A stretch of DNA of 64,000 bases. Origin: Sthenelais limicola. Lineage: Eukaryota > Annelida > Polychaeta > Phyllodocida > Sigalionidae. Below the pieces are notes generated by a model, which saw only the letters and a program-made list of their open reading frames with translations, made no database searches and was not told the origin of the DNA. How positions within the stretch are numbered: the first letter of the stretch is position 1; every line of letters starts with the position of its first letter. Position numbers and translations under genes: made by a program. The DNA lies in NCBI GenBank assembly GCA_942159475.1, contig OW804098.1, positions 6,424,383-6,488,382 on the forward strand. The letters are read 5' to 3'. This document shows positions 53,770 to 64,000 of the stretch, in pieces.

Positions 53770-55430
53770 CTAACCTAGAACAAAAAAACCTGGAACAAAA
53801 AATAATCACATATACTGGCTAACTGCTCCCCAGAGACATTTAAAAAATATCCAATCATAATGAAAACGTGAGAAACCCCTTTTATGTAACTACTAAATCA
53901 TGAATTAGAATATAACAAATGTATCTAAATTCATATCCTTCTTACAATATCACTCTTCTCTATCCTGTAGCAAAATGTCTAAGACCTTTCTTACAAGTAC
54001 ACTTTTGGCTTGAGCTCTGGTCATTGGTTCAGATCCCTATATTCCAATACTCAGGTTATGTTCACAAAGCTACATCCATAGGCAAAGGAAATAAATACTA
54101 ATTATAGATAATCCCTTGTTATTTCATGGCATATGGTGGTATTTGGTTACAAAGTATATTCCTAAGTGCTGAAATGTCCCTTTATAATGTGAGTTACCCT
54201 CATTTACAAAATATTAGGAGATATACTAGAAGTGGGAAGAACCATTTTGACATTTTAACCTAAGTGGTATCATCATATGTTACTAGCACTTCTAGAGGGA
54301 AATTTAGACAATTATATGCGTTGGATTAATATTCCAATGAGAAATATGTGAATTTCACATGTTGATTTTCAGTATTTCTCTAGATTATCTAATGAATAGG
54401 AAAGGAATTGGGACATGTGAAGCCAAATCTGAATTATATTTGGATGGTCTGACTTTATCTATAATACTCGTCCTGTTTCTGCATTGACAATTCTATAGGA
54501 AGCATTTTAATTCCAAGTATGAGTTAAAGGGTCACAAACCAAACTTTTTTTTTATTATTTATACCTCCATCAATCTCAGGGATTAGTGGATCATATTCGG
54601 GTATTGATGTAAGCATGCCCTACTATTAATTTATTATGAAAATATAAAATGTTTGCTTTATACTAAAGCTAGCTTTGGTGGGTAAACATCTACTTGTCAC
54701 CAACCGAACCCTAGCATATGGTGGCCCTAAAAAAATTCATTCAATACCCTATAAAAATCGTACTTGAGGAAATTAAATGGAAATCATTCACAGGGGACTC
54801 TTCCCATTAGCCTTCATACCGCCCCAGGAGGTATTATATTAATGCTAATGGGAAGAGTCAGAATAACAACAATATGGATGACACTATTGATATGACAATT
54901 TGAGCGAGGTTGTAATAATATCAAACTATTAACCTGTAATAATATGCACTAATATTGCTAGATATTATAATAAGATATGATATGATTATATAATAATAAC
55001 TAGCGGTAATAGAGACTAAAATGATAGAACATTAGATATGGTATTCTAGGATGATAGAGAAGTAACCAGAGACTGAAGAATAATAAGGAATAACATGGCC
55101 TTAGATGCTTAGTTAATTTTAGGCAATATTACATAGAATTATGTACCGAGTTAGAGGCATATTTATGGATAGCTCAACTCGATAGGTAGTGAATATATTT
55201 CACTATTTAAAAGGTTATGTTAATTAACTTATGACTTAATAAATAATTTATTGAATAATTTATTTCACTTCTGAATAAAAACATAAATATTTCAATTTGT
55301 AAACATTAAAACTCATTTGTAAGAGTCATATTTGAGTTCTGTAATGTGAAGGCTTTCTTATGAAGAAACACCCAACTCAACAAGGAAATCGTGTGGTCTT
55401 ACAACATATCGTGGAGACAATTTTGGCCCA
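53770..55430. other. No gene recognised; hairpin at 54796-54859
   Basis: AT-rich sequence with no supportable coding region. A perfect 16-bp inverted repeat (GACTCTTCCCATTAGC / GCTAATGGGAAGAGTC) at 54796-54811 and 54844-54859 encloses 32 bp. Confidence 0.6.
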
Positions 55431-55439
55431 CACTGTACC

Positions 55440-55710
55440 GAATTCAGAAGGGGAGAGGGGAAAACAGGAGCTGGGGCAGAGGGGGACAACAATGAGAGTG
55501 TGACGGAAAGAGTGAGAGAGATGGAAATAGACAGTGACAGGAGAGAAAGATATATAAAGGAAGCAGGAGGCGGGGAGAGGGAGGAAGGGGAGAGGGAGGA
55601 GGGGAGATGGAGGGGGAGAGGGAGGAGGGGAAGAGGGACGAGGGGAAGAGGGAGGAGGGGGAGACAGAGGGGGGAGGAGGGAGAGAGGGAGAGGTACGGA
55701 TAGATAGGCA
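55440..55710. repeat. GA-rich low-complexity tract
   Basis: Purine-rich repeats of GGGAGAGGGAGGA type on the plus strand. The long open frames in both directions here are low-complexity and not genes. Confidence 0.85.
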
Positions 55711-55929
55711 TTCAGAAATATTTTTTCACTGATTCCCTTAGTTTTTACACGAATGATGTCTGAAATTTCTAAAATTATTATATATGAAATTCTTTAGTCT
55801 TAGAGTACCACTACATACGTTGCATAAGCATCTGTGAGTGACAGTTCATTTTTTGGCAAATGAAATGTTATTGGGGGGGGGGGGCAGTGCCCTCCTTGCC
55901 CCCCCCCACCCGCCGCACCTGCTGTCCAC

Positions 55930-56250
55930 CCAGATATTGTAGGCTAAACCTTATCTTTCAACAATAAAAATATCAAACTTAAGATATAGAAATACTTATT
56001 AGATCGATTCTATTCCACTATAACCCCCCCCCCCTCTCTAAAACACTCGGGAATCCCCCCCCCCCTGGCAACTCCCCCCTCCCCCCGCCCCCATTATAGT
56101 ATCGGCTCTGTCCAACCAAAGATATTGTAAAGTCTTTCAAGAATAAAAATATCAAACTTAAAATAGGCCTATAGAAATACTTATTAGATCGGGATTCTAT
56201 TCTACTATAACCACCTTCACCCCCCCCCCCCCCCACGCAACTTCCCACTC

Positions 56251-56281
<31 letters not shown>

Positions 56282-56400
56282 CATTTATAGTATCTATTCT
56301 ATCCACCCAAAGATTTTGTAAACTTATCTTTCAAGAATACAAGTATCAAAATTAAATATAAAAATACTTATTAGATCGAGATTCTATTCTAGCCTACTAT
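55930..56400. repeat. Tandem repeat of about 185 bp with C-runs
   Basis: The block AATAAAAATATCAAACTTAA then GAAATACTTATTAGATCG then ATTCTATTC.ACTATAACC recurs at about 55965, 56143 and 56340. It is separated by C-rich stretches (C-runs at 56025-56034, 56056-56065, 56220-56234 and 56250-56268). Confidence 0.85.
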
Positions 56401-56504
56401 AATATAACTATAACTAATAACTGTAACGATAACCCCCCTCCACGCCCCCCTAACTCCCCCTCGCCCCTCCCCCTCGCACAACCGCCCAACCCCTCCCACA
56501 ACGA

Positions 56505-56539
56505 TGACGTCATCAGGGGATTCCCCGTGGGGATTCCCC
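56505..56539. promoter_or_regulatory. CRE and two kappaB-like palindromes
   Basis: TGACGTCA (56505-56512), a perfect CRE, is followed by two copies of GGGGATTCCCC (56516-56526 and 56529-56539) two bases apart. GGGRN(W)YYCC is the NF-kappaB/Rel consensus. All are palindromic. The minus-strand frame through here (MSDASTLGNIQSFLARSELM) may be coding or incidental. Whether it is a promoter is not shown. Confidence 0.5.
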
Positions 56540-56749
56540 GCCATCAGCTCGCTGCGGGCAAGAAAAGATTGAATATTTCCAAGTGTACTGGCATCGGACA
56601 TTGGTCAACACAAAATATACATTAATAAATGTCTTAATTAGGGCCTACCTGCAGAATTGGCTTCCTATATACTGGTGGAGGATATCTATGGCCGTTTGCA
56701 GGTCGGCAATCGGTGCGTCGATGATGCATGCAGGCACTATTTGCAGGTT

Positions 56750-56860
56750 GCAAGGAGCGCGCGGAAGAAAGTATGCCAGTGTGTCGACCGCTTCACCGCC
56801 GCGAGGCGCGGTTACCTCAGGTTACCCTACGACGCACGGAATACCGTCCTGCCATTCATT
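56750..56860. repeat. Dispersed GC-rich repeat shared with 44850-44960
   Basis: GAGGCGCGGTTACCTCAGGT, TACCCTACGACGCAC and ACCGTCCTGC, with preceding GCGCGC words, recur inverted at 44850-44960. It is the target of the LINE insertion that follows. Function unknown. Confidence 0.7.
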
Positions 56861-56871
56861 CATTCATGTTT

Positions 56872-57472
56872 TTTTTTGTTTTTGCGACAACTTCTTTTTA
56901 TTCAATATGTCAACAAACCTTTCATCTCTCTCCAGGACCAGTCTACATCGAAAAATACATAAGTCTGTCTCACGTTTTTCATTTCAAGAGCAATTAAAAA
57001 ATAAAAAAAACATCACCACACTTAATTTTTACCTTTGTTTATACAGTTTATCTTATTAGTAGCTTAACTTATACTTTCTATTATGTTCACAATTCTATTT
57101 ATTTCGATCTATTATATCCGTTAAGTCTGCAAAGAGACTTCTCCACTTTTTCTTTTCTTCTTTGTCGATTTCTGTGAAGCTGTTCTGGTATAAAATAATT
57201 GATATTTTCGACCTCAACTCATAACTGAAAAACAGCCATCCTATCATTCCTTCATGGAACAATTTTTGGCGATGGATGAATGCTTTCGTTACTAGTACAA
57301 TCCAATTAATGATTTTGTTGTTTATACCCTTTTTAGCAAAACCGAACAATATATTTATTTTTCTGAGGTCGAAGGATCCATCCTCCTGTCTTTTGACTAT
57401 ACTCCTACCACCTATGTCTTCATTTAAGTAGCCAAGGGAGTCTACAAACTTGAAGACATCCTGCCATAGGAT
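56872..57472 (-). mobile_element. 5'-truncated LINE (L1/Tx1-like) with 17-bp target-site duplication
   Basis: TTCATTCATTCATGTTT lies at 56855-56871 and again at 57473-57489, a perfect 17-bp duplication. The insert between them ends on the minus strand in an A-rich tail (plus-strand T-run from 56872). Its minus-strand frame (about 57470-57095) encodes text like the C-terminal end of L1/Tx1-type LINE proteins: ILFGFAKKGINNKIINWIVL then KAFIHRQKLFHEG. The 5' part is missing, as usual for target-primed insertions. Confidence 0.82.
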
Positions 57473-57597
57473 TTCATTCATTCATGTTTATTGGTGTCAT
57501 ATAATAGGATTCTATTCTGCCTACAGACATTACATTTTCATATTATTCTCACTAGTAACAGATACATTGGCAAATTGCCAATATCTACAGGTAACTA

Positions 57598-57740
57598 ATA
57601 TCAAACAGATTGCTAGAATCAATGCAATTGCAATGCCAAATATATAATCAAATTTACCTAGTATCAACCAAATTGCAGACTAATTTAGCAGAATTCACCA
57701 ATGTGTAGCCTGCTGCTGCCAATTGTACATTTTGTCAAAA
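57598..57740. mobile_element. MITE-A fragment (reverse orientation)
   Basis: AAACAGATTGCTAGAATCAA.. CTAATTTAGCAGAATTCACC.. GCCAATTGTACATTTTGTCA matches one side of MITE-A. The other half is absent. Confidence 0.7.
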
Positions 57741-58308
57741 CTACTTCATCCTCCTTTTATAATTATAGGTATTGCTGTTTTTTGCAATATATCGGTACAT
57801 AATATTGTATAAAAAGCTGATGTTGGGTCTAATTATAATTATGAGGAGACACAACAGCGAACTGTGCATATTGAATGAATGACCTCCCAACAAAAACCTC
57901 ATGCAACCCTACATTGACCATTTATATTGCCATGCCTTATTCTATGTTGACGTGGAGAAAAGTCTAATATAATGTAGCACAACAATTGCAACCCTGGACT
58001 CTGGACATAATATTTGTAGTTCTATAATGTCTAATTACTGATAATCATATATGGTTCTATTATTTAATTATTAGCTTAGTTCAGACTGAGCAGAAATTTT
58101 TAATATCAGAATTTATTATACACACATTGCTCTGAAAAACAATGTATCTAGAGTGATTTACACAGTACAGTACATTGTGTAATCACTAGTGATTTATGTG
58201 GGGTTCTCATAGCAACGAATCTTGTTCTTTTACTAAGATTACCTGTAAAATTTATGACTCAATATTTTTGTATTTTCATGATTGAAAGCAATTATTTATA
58301 ACACATCT

Positions 58309-58334
58309 GTACATTTTCTGAAAATCTAACCCAT
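58309..58334. mobile_element. MITE-A terminal fragment
   Basis: Only one end remains: GTACATTTTCTGAAAATCTAACCCATA-like terminus. Confidence 0.55.
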
Positions 58335-58377
58335 AGCCCTGTTCTAACTTTACTTTACTTTTAAAAATTAGCATGAT

Positions 58378-58750
58378 ATATGTGATGTGTTTCAGGAAAA
58401 TGAGTCATAAGTCGCAAAATTGGTATTTTTGAAAGTTGTTTACTTACAAGATTTCTTTGTTGGAACATTTTCATTTTTGGGGTGTCTAGCCAGTCTTTGT
58501 GGTTGTATGAATACATCTACCAAATTTCAAGACTGTTTATTAATTATATCAGTGCGTTTCTTAGATCATCCCATTGAGTATATTTAGCTACTTTACTGGT
58601 AATTATCCATCCAGAAATATTGCAAACTTTTTAAACAAAATAAAAATATCTAACTAAAAAGATAAAAGTACTTATTAGATGTCCTTAATGTTTACATTCA
58701 TTAGAATCACCTTGATCTCCTCTTTTCAAATATGGTGATGTCTCAAACAT
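58378..58750. mobile_element. MITE-B copy 3, right end degraded
   Basis: Starts ATATGTGATGTGTTTCAGGA, AAATGAGTCATAAGTCGCAAAAT. The interior is the reverse complement of copy 1 (CTTATTAGATGTCCTTAATG). The right inverted end has decayed to CAAATATGGTGATGTCTCAAA. Confidence 0.78.
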
Positions 58751-59117
58751 GTGGATCCCTGGCCGCTGAGTTCCTGCATGCATGAATTTGATATCAATCA
58801 TTTAACTACACAACCTAGTTTTGATATTCAAACCACCAATGGAAAAACAAATATTAGAGATTGATGAATGAATTAATATACATAAGGGTATAACTATATT
58901 GTCTAGTTATTTCACCCGGATCATAGAGACTATGGGTCTAGATCACAATCGGAAATAATAACACAACCAGGTTCTTATAGGTCCTCGCCAGCCAAATCAT
59001 TTATTCAACCAATTCACACACACCTACGGCGGTTGGAGCTTGATGAGCTGATGCCAACCCTTACATTCTCAGGCAGTAGTAAATAAGAGTAAAAGTAGAA
59101 GATATTGTAAAAGATAT

Positions 59118-59357
59118 TAGGATCAGATTTTCAGAAAATGTACAATTGGCAGCTCTACACATTTAGGAAATTCTCCTAAATTAGGCTGAAAAATAAAGAA
59201 TACTGGGTATATCTGAGTACATTTGGTATCGCATTGATTTAAAGTATCAGTTCTGTTATGTTAAACTGCATTTTGAAGCTCATTTTTGTCTTAAATGTGG
59301 GCTATTTGAGAGGATTGGTGAAGGCAAATTGTACATTTTCTGAAGATCTGACCCATT
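59118..59357. mobile_element. MITE-A copy 9
   Basis: Ends AGGATCAGATTTTCAGAAAA and TTTTCTGAAGATCTGACCCAT. Interior collinear with copy 1. Confidence 0.85.
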
Positions 59358-59399
59358 AACATGGACAAACATGAAATTTTAAAATTCTAGGTGAAAAGC

Positions 59400-61160
59400 A
59401 TAATACATGAACTACCACTACCTCTGACAGTCAGGTTAAGTAATGTTAAGGATTATTACCATCTGTGAACATTAGTTTTTTTGGAGGCCATTGAATACAA
59501 ATTCAGGATCAAATAGAAACCAACTTTTACAGACATTTTCAAGTCCTGTGTTTATACTCTGAAGGTATTTTTGCCTTAACAAAGATTTACAAGATTAACA
59601 AGATTTACATATTTTGTTTTCCTGATAACATTCTTTTTTCTTATGCTACTGTACTAATTCTCCTAAAATAATACTAAACAAACTATGACGAAACCCCCAG
59701 GATATATTGTGTATTGGAGAAATAAAAAAAACAACAGCTTTAATTATAGCTCATCATTTTTCATCAATTCCCATCCAACCCCCCAAAAAGCCCCCATCCT
59801 AGCTCTACCTATTCCAAAAATAATAAGCAACCACGACATGAGATAAGGAACAAGACCCCCAGCCCCCATTAAAAAATGTCCCACCAACTTTCACCGAGAG
59901 ACCCCCCCACGATAAATGGAGCACGTTCAGAACAAGAATAGTCAAGGAAACAAGCAGAAAACTTCCGGTTTTGCACATTTTTTGATATGACCCCCTGATT
60001 TTTGTAACATTCTCCACTTTTCCCTGACGAAGGGCACCCTATAGCCTGAAACGTCATCGTACAATACGTAATTCTCGAAGTTGTATGTCAAAGTTTGAAG
60101 CGATATTCTACCCCGTATTCTACCCTTTCAACCATCTTTTCCTGATAAATTTATTATAATACAATACAACACAATTATACAATCACAGAACAGATTGATA
60201 GACAAAATAGTGACTGTGGGGGCCAAGCACTCCCATCTTCAGGTTTTTATGAAATCAGTTGAATTTGTACAATAATTTTACTTTTCTTGTCAGGCTAACA
60301 TTCTGTACCCTCCCCTTTCAACCTCACAACCACACACACACACAGACTTGTGTGAAGCAAGAGTGTATCTTTTAAACTTCTATCCCTTTGTCAAGCAAAG
60401 CCTAGATTGTTTAGTGATTGCTTCACCAGAGGAAATAAAAACAATGATATTGTATAGTGGTAATGGTTAGTTCTTCTCCGAAATACCAGGCTATACCACT
60501 CTGTTCTCTTTATATCTACCAAGGATAGAAGTCATGAGCATTTCTATCTCTTGTATCCTTTACCCGCAATATTCAGTATTGCTAATGTAACCATAATGTT
60601 CAAGGAACTCTGGCCTTAGTGCCTGTTTTGTTGACTGTATTTCTATTGTACATACTATGTATTGTATTGTATTTTTTGTTGATAGCATTTCATCTTTTAC
60701 AGATAATAGTTCTCAGCATATCAAGAAAATAATAAAAAATATTTCAGACAAATAAAGTTGATTAGTTTAAATAGTTTCCAATAAATTAATGTTTAGGAGA
60801 GTATGTATACATGTATTCATATTCCTATGATACTTTGATAGTAAAGTAAAATTCATTACAGTGCCTCTCTCTGGCGGTTCGCCGACAAACTAACAATATC
60901 TAGATAGCACATCATACGCTTTCTAGCGTAAACCCTGCTATGTGACACCATATGGTACTCTGTACCTGGATTGTAGTGAAGAACACTACAATATAATATT
61001 TCCCATCAACACCTCCATCCCAGCTGGTTGAAACCAACTTACACTAACACCTCCATATATATCTCATATTTATTTACCTTACTAAAAGTTAATTAAAAGG
61101 GTAGCCTGGAAAACCTATATGTTTTACAGCCTTTTCAATTCATGTAACTGTTAAACAGAT
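59400..61160. other. No gene recognised; Penelope-type tail motif at 60020-60060
   Basis: Mostly AT-rich. At 60023-60054 CCCTGACGAAGGGCACCCTA.. GCCTGAAACGTCATC has the CTGANGA...GAAACGTC order seen in Penelope-like element tails (compare 29328-29382), with a weak stem II and no stem I. No coding region is recognised. Confidence 0.45.
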
Positions 61161-61164
61161 TAAA

Positions 61165-61170
61165 TTTATT
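61165..61170 (-). terminator. Candidate polyadenylation signal (AATAAA)
   Basis: AATAAA on the minus strand, 61 bp past the stop of the FkbM-domain gene. Position is plausible, no transcript evidence. Confidence 0.55.
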
Positions 61171-61230
61171 ACATACGTAATTATACCTCTATGATACATT
61201 GACCATGTCACAATAGCATTCACAGTATAT

Positions 61231-62262
61231 TCAAGTTGGATTAAATTTCCTTGGGAAAATGTCTTCAAGCTGAGATGTGGTAATTATATCTTTTCTCACA
61301 AAAACTGCATCTAATGGCAGTTTCCCTCCTAAAAAAATAAACTGGGGCGCATGATACAAATTTAATGACTGAAAAAATATTGTCACTTCTGCTATTTTTG
61401 CCTTTTCAACTTCATGATTTCTTGCTGATACTTCTACAGTAAGAACATCAATTTGTACCTCATGAAAAGGAATGGTTTTTAAAATTGGTATCTCTGCTCC
61501 TTCAATGTCCAATGAGAAATAATCAATTTTTGTCAAGTTGATTGCTCTAAGAATAGCAATGAGGGGAATGCCCTGGATTAGTTCTGAACGTCTTACCATA
61601 TTTTGACCCTTCTTCCCTGTGTAATTAGATATTCCTGAAAGTGAAGATTTGTCAGAGGTGAAGGAGAGCTTTCCTGTTTCATTTAAAGGACTGAGGCAAG
61701 TGTTCACACTGTAAACATTTCTATGTTTATGTAAGAGTTTGGTGTATGCATTGTTGTTAGCCTCAATCAACAGTCTAGTCCAGTTCCGCTGTAGTTCAGA
61801 GAAAAGACTATTGGAGAATTTTTCTCCGTCATATGCCCCACATTCAATGAAGATCCCATTCTGTTTTTGTCTAAGAATCTTGTCTACGTAGAATGATTGA
61901 GAAGCCTGGGCATAACTCTCCTGATGCTCTGTAAGAATCAGCTTTTTTCCTGTTGGTTTATCAACCCACTTTTCATACAGGTAGGCAAGGAAGTTCCTAT
62001 TGAATAGATCTGAATATCCATTTAAATATTTCTGTTCCTTTTCACTAGTCAAATCATCAAGGCTTTCTAGCTGATTGATTCCTGTATATTTAGTGTTCAT
62101 GTTCAAATATTTTCTCCCAAGGGCAGTGTCTTGTCCTTGGGAGGCAGCATATACTTTTAAAAGAAAGAAGATGCAGAATAGAATAAATATAAATACTACA
62201 AGCTGGGTTGGCCTAATTTCCAACCTTTTGCGATGATACACTGACTTGATCATTGAAAACAT
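61231..62262 (-). CDS. FkbM-type methyltransferase-domain protein, type II membrane
   Basis: Single open frame of 343 aa. Residues 1-20 are basic (YHRKRLEIRP), 21-39 form one membrane span (LVVFIFILFCIFFLLKVY), and the rest would face the lumen or outside. Four N-glycosylation sequons (160 NWT, 194 NET, 213 NYT, 242 NLT) support a secretory-pathway location. From about 135 lies a Methyltransf_21/FkbM fold: FIECGAYDGEKFSN (138-151), the SAM-binding-like glycine/acidic motif, then LLIEANN (164-170) and IDYFSLDIEGAEIPILK (246-262), the conserved D-x-E-G-E/A motif. Invertebrates have expanded families of such proteins. Drosophila Star is a related type II protein. Substrate unknown. The start at 62262 is chosen because the basic stretch and span follow. 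A later ATG at residue 4 is also possible. No intron is seen, so retrocopy or intronless family both fit. Confidence 0.85.
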   Translation of the reverse strand: MFSMIKSVYHRKRLEIRPTQLVVFIFILFCIFFLLKVYAASQGQDTALGRKYLNMNTKYTGINQLESLDDLTSEKEQKYLNGYSDLFNRNFLAYLYEKWVDKPTGKKLILTEHQESYAQASQSFYVDKILRQKQNGIFIECGAYDGEKFSNSLFSELQRNWTRLLIEANNNAYTKLLHKHRNVYSVNTCLSPLNETGKLSFTSDKSSLSGISNYTGKKGQNMVRRSELIQGIPLIAILRAINLTKIDYFSLDIEGAEIPILKTIPFHEVQIDVLTVEVSARNHEVEKAKIAEVTIFFQSLNLYHAPQFIFLGGKLPLDAVFVRKDIITTSQLEDIFPRKFNPT

Positions 62263-62344
62263 GATTCTTTATTTGGGTTTGTATTTGAACTATCTTATCC
62301 TTGACACTATAGACCTTTGAATCTTCACAATCTGAGAATCTTTC

Positions 62345-62530
62345 TTTCAACTATTAAAAATTCTCTCTTTTGTAGAAATTCTCTCTTTTGTAGAAATTCG
62401 CTCTTTTGTAGAAATTCTCTCTTTCATAGAAAATCTCTTTCATAGAAATTCTCTCTTTCATAAATATTTTCTTTTTCGACAATTCAAATTTTCTCACTGT
62501 TGACAGTTAGAAATTCTCTTTTTTGACAAT
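62345..62530. repeat. Short tandem repeat of about 19 bp
   Basis: AAATTCTCTCTTTTGTAG and variants (AAATTCTCTCTTTCATAG) recur about eight times just upstream of the FkbM-domain start, likely within its 5' untranslated or promoter region. Confidence 0.8.
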
Positions 62531-63570
62531 TTGAACTTTCCTCATCTTCAATTAGAATCTGAGGCTGTATCTGGGATGGCTGTTGAGAGTTACTAGATGT
62601 TGTTGTCAAATGTTTGGACACGAGGTATGTTGTTGGCAACTCGGGCCCTGCTTGGAATCTATGACGTCTTGTTGGCCATTTCAAAATGATACTGCTGGTT
62701 TTTCTGCTGGGATCCTAAGCCTAGAATATGCAACCATGTGATACGGAGACCTGTTTGAAAGTCATCTGAAATTTAAAATATGTAGATATATTTTCCCATT
62801 GACAATAGTATTACAGCTACATTGGTTAAAATGTTGTGTTCATAGAACAGGAGTAGGAGAGCAATATGATTCCCTCCCAGACAAAGAATTAGCAGAATCA
62901 CTTTATATACACAAGCCTTGAAGATTAGATATCAACCAAGTACTCCCTATGAGCCAATTAACTTTCACCCCTAGGTGCTAAAGAACACCTAAAAGAAAAG
63001 AAAAATATTTATTGTTAGATATATGATGGGTATTGGACTGAATGGTATTTAAGATTCAATTCAATTCAATTCAATTCAAGTATTCTTTATTGCGTCACGA
63101 TCTTACATACAATGTGGTAATTCTGTAGTCTATATAGACAAAGTCTAAGTAGTTCTTCCACCGGGTGCCATCTACTTGATTTGTTTAATTACAGAAGTTA
63201 CAACATGAACATGAAAATAAATTATATGTAAAAGTAATGGAATACATGATATGGTCAGATGAGGGTTGAAAATCATGAGTGTTGAACAGAATGAGGTTAT
63301 TAAATTGCAATACAAGACATTAAGTAATATGCTGTTAGTTATTAAAGACATTAGATTATCGTAATGTCAGATTTTTAGGCTGGCCAGAAGGCAATAACAT
63401 TTTGTTACAAGCTGAGAGTCATCTGTTTAGTTTAAGTAGTACTGTACTGTACTTACTTATATTCACCTTAGGTTATCACAATCAGTTTAAAACTGTTGGA
63501 GTTATTATCTCGTTTGACAGTGAAGTGATGCTTACTTTAAATCGAGCTAAAACATGCTGACTAATATCAC
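62531..63570. other. No gene recognised; (ATTCA)n tail at 63053-63080
   Basis: Probable upstream region of the FkbM-domain gene. At 63053-63080 five ATTCA units followed by AGTATTCTTTATTGCGTCAC look like a minus-strand retroelement 3' tail. The ORF at 62684-62484 on the minus strand has no motif. Confidence 0.5.
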
Positions 63571-63984
63571 ATATGTGATCTGTTTTAGGAAAATGAGTCA
63601 TAAGTCGCAAAATATGGATTTTGAGATATCATCATATTTGAAACAATGAGATCAAGCCGATTCGAATGATAATAAACATTAAGGACATTAAATAAGTATT
63701 TCTATATTCTAAATTTGATATTCTTTTTTAAAAAAAAGAGTTTCCAATATCTTTGGGGTGGACAATTACTAGTAAAGAAGCTAAATATACTCTATAAGAT
63801 GACCTTAGCAATGCAAGATATATTTATTACAATGTCTTGAAATTTGGTACCTGTATTTATGCTACTAGCAGCTCCCAGAACTCCAAGAATGAAAACATTT
63901 TAAGCAGGGGTTCTTATAAATAATCTACTTTGAAAAATGTCAATTTTGCGACTTGTGACTCATTTTCCTGAAACACACCACATA
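63571..63984. mobile_element. MITE-B copy 4
   Basis: Ends ATATGTGATCTGTTTTAGGA, AAATGAGTCATAAGTCGCAAAAT and ATTTTGCGACTTGTGACTCA, TTTTCCTGAAACACACCACATAT, inverted. About 414 bp, no ORF. Confidence 0.86.
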
Positions 63985-64000
63985 TCATGATCCTGTAATA

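Noticed and set aside
55358..55711. 117-aa Leu/Pro/Ser-rich and Arg/Glu-rich ORFs
   Set aside because: Low-complexity GA-tract translation in both directions.
1..64000. tRNA, rRNA or other canonical RNA genes
   Set aside because: I looked for T-loop/anticodon patterns and saw only the tRNA-like primer-binding sites of LTR elements; a tRNAscan run would settle it.

Overview
The window is animal nuclear DNA: spliced genes with GT-AG introns, many decayed retroelements, MITEs, a large minisatellite, long homopolymer runs and one 200-bp assembly gap (35722-35921). A marine invertebrate is most likely. A mollusc is suggested, not proven, by a TGAGTGAG...TTTACGCC dispersed repeat that resembles ones common in molluscs, by Ty1/copia and Ty3/gypsy lineages, and by the MITE types. 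There is no bacterial gene organisation. Layout: (1) 1-25.5 kb is a retroelement graveyard, nearly all on the minus strand. It holds pieces of at least four Ty3/gypsy-like elements (gag zinc knuckles, retropepsin, RT, RNase H, integrase, one envelope-like relic), R2-like LINE fragments, a 2.2-2.5 kb duplicated block (4578-6763 and 9020-11532), a 1.5-kb inverted-repeat DNA element (7472-8941), and one apparently intact, very young Ty1/copia element (20535-25321) whose two 182-bp LTRs read as identical. (2) 25.5-30.6 kb is intergenic DNA with MITE copies and a hammerhead-like Penelope-type motif. (3) 30.7-41.9 kb (minus) is a complete monocarboxylate-transporter-like gene (SLC16/MCT family). Six coding exons join in frame to 464 codons plus stop, and the 3' splice site of exon 2 has been tandemly copied four extra times. 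(4) 42-49 kb holds MITEs, simple repeats, G-tracts and a broken coding fragment. (5) 49.1-53.2 kb is a 36/40-bp minisatellite with a 228-bp higher-order repeat. (6) 53.3-60 kb holds an OTU-like coding relic, GA- and C-rich tracts, a CRE plus two kappaB-like palindromes, and a 5'-truncated LINE with a perfect 17-bp target-site duplication. (7) 61.2-62.3 kb (minus) is a single-exon type II membrane protein with an FkbM-type methyltransferase domain. The only two host genes I can support fully are the MCT-like transporter and the FkbM-domain protein, and nothing in the sequence links their functions. The rest is mobile-element biology, and it gives unusually clear histories: an empty site versus a filled site for one MITE, a nested MITE, an LTR pair with primer-binding site, and LINE target-site duplications.
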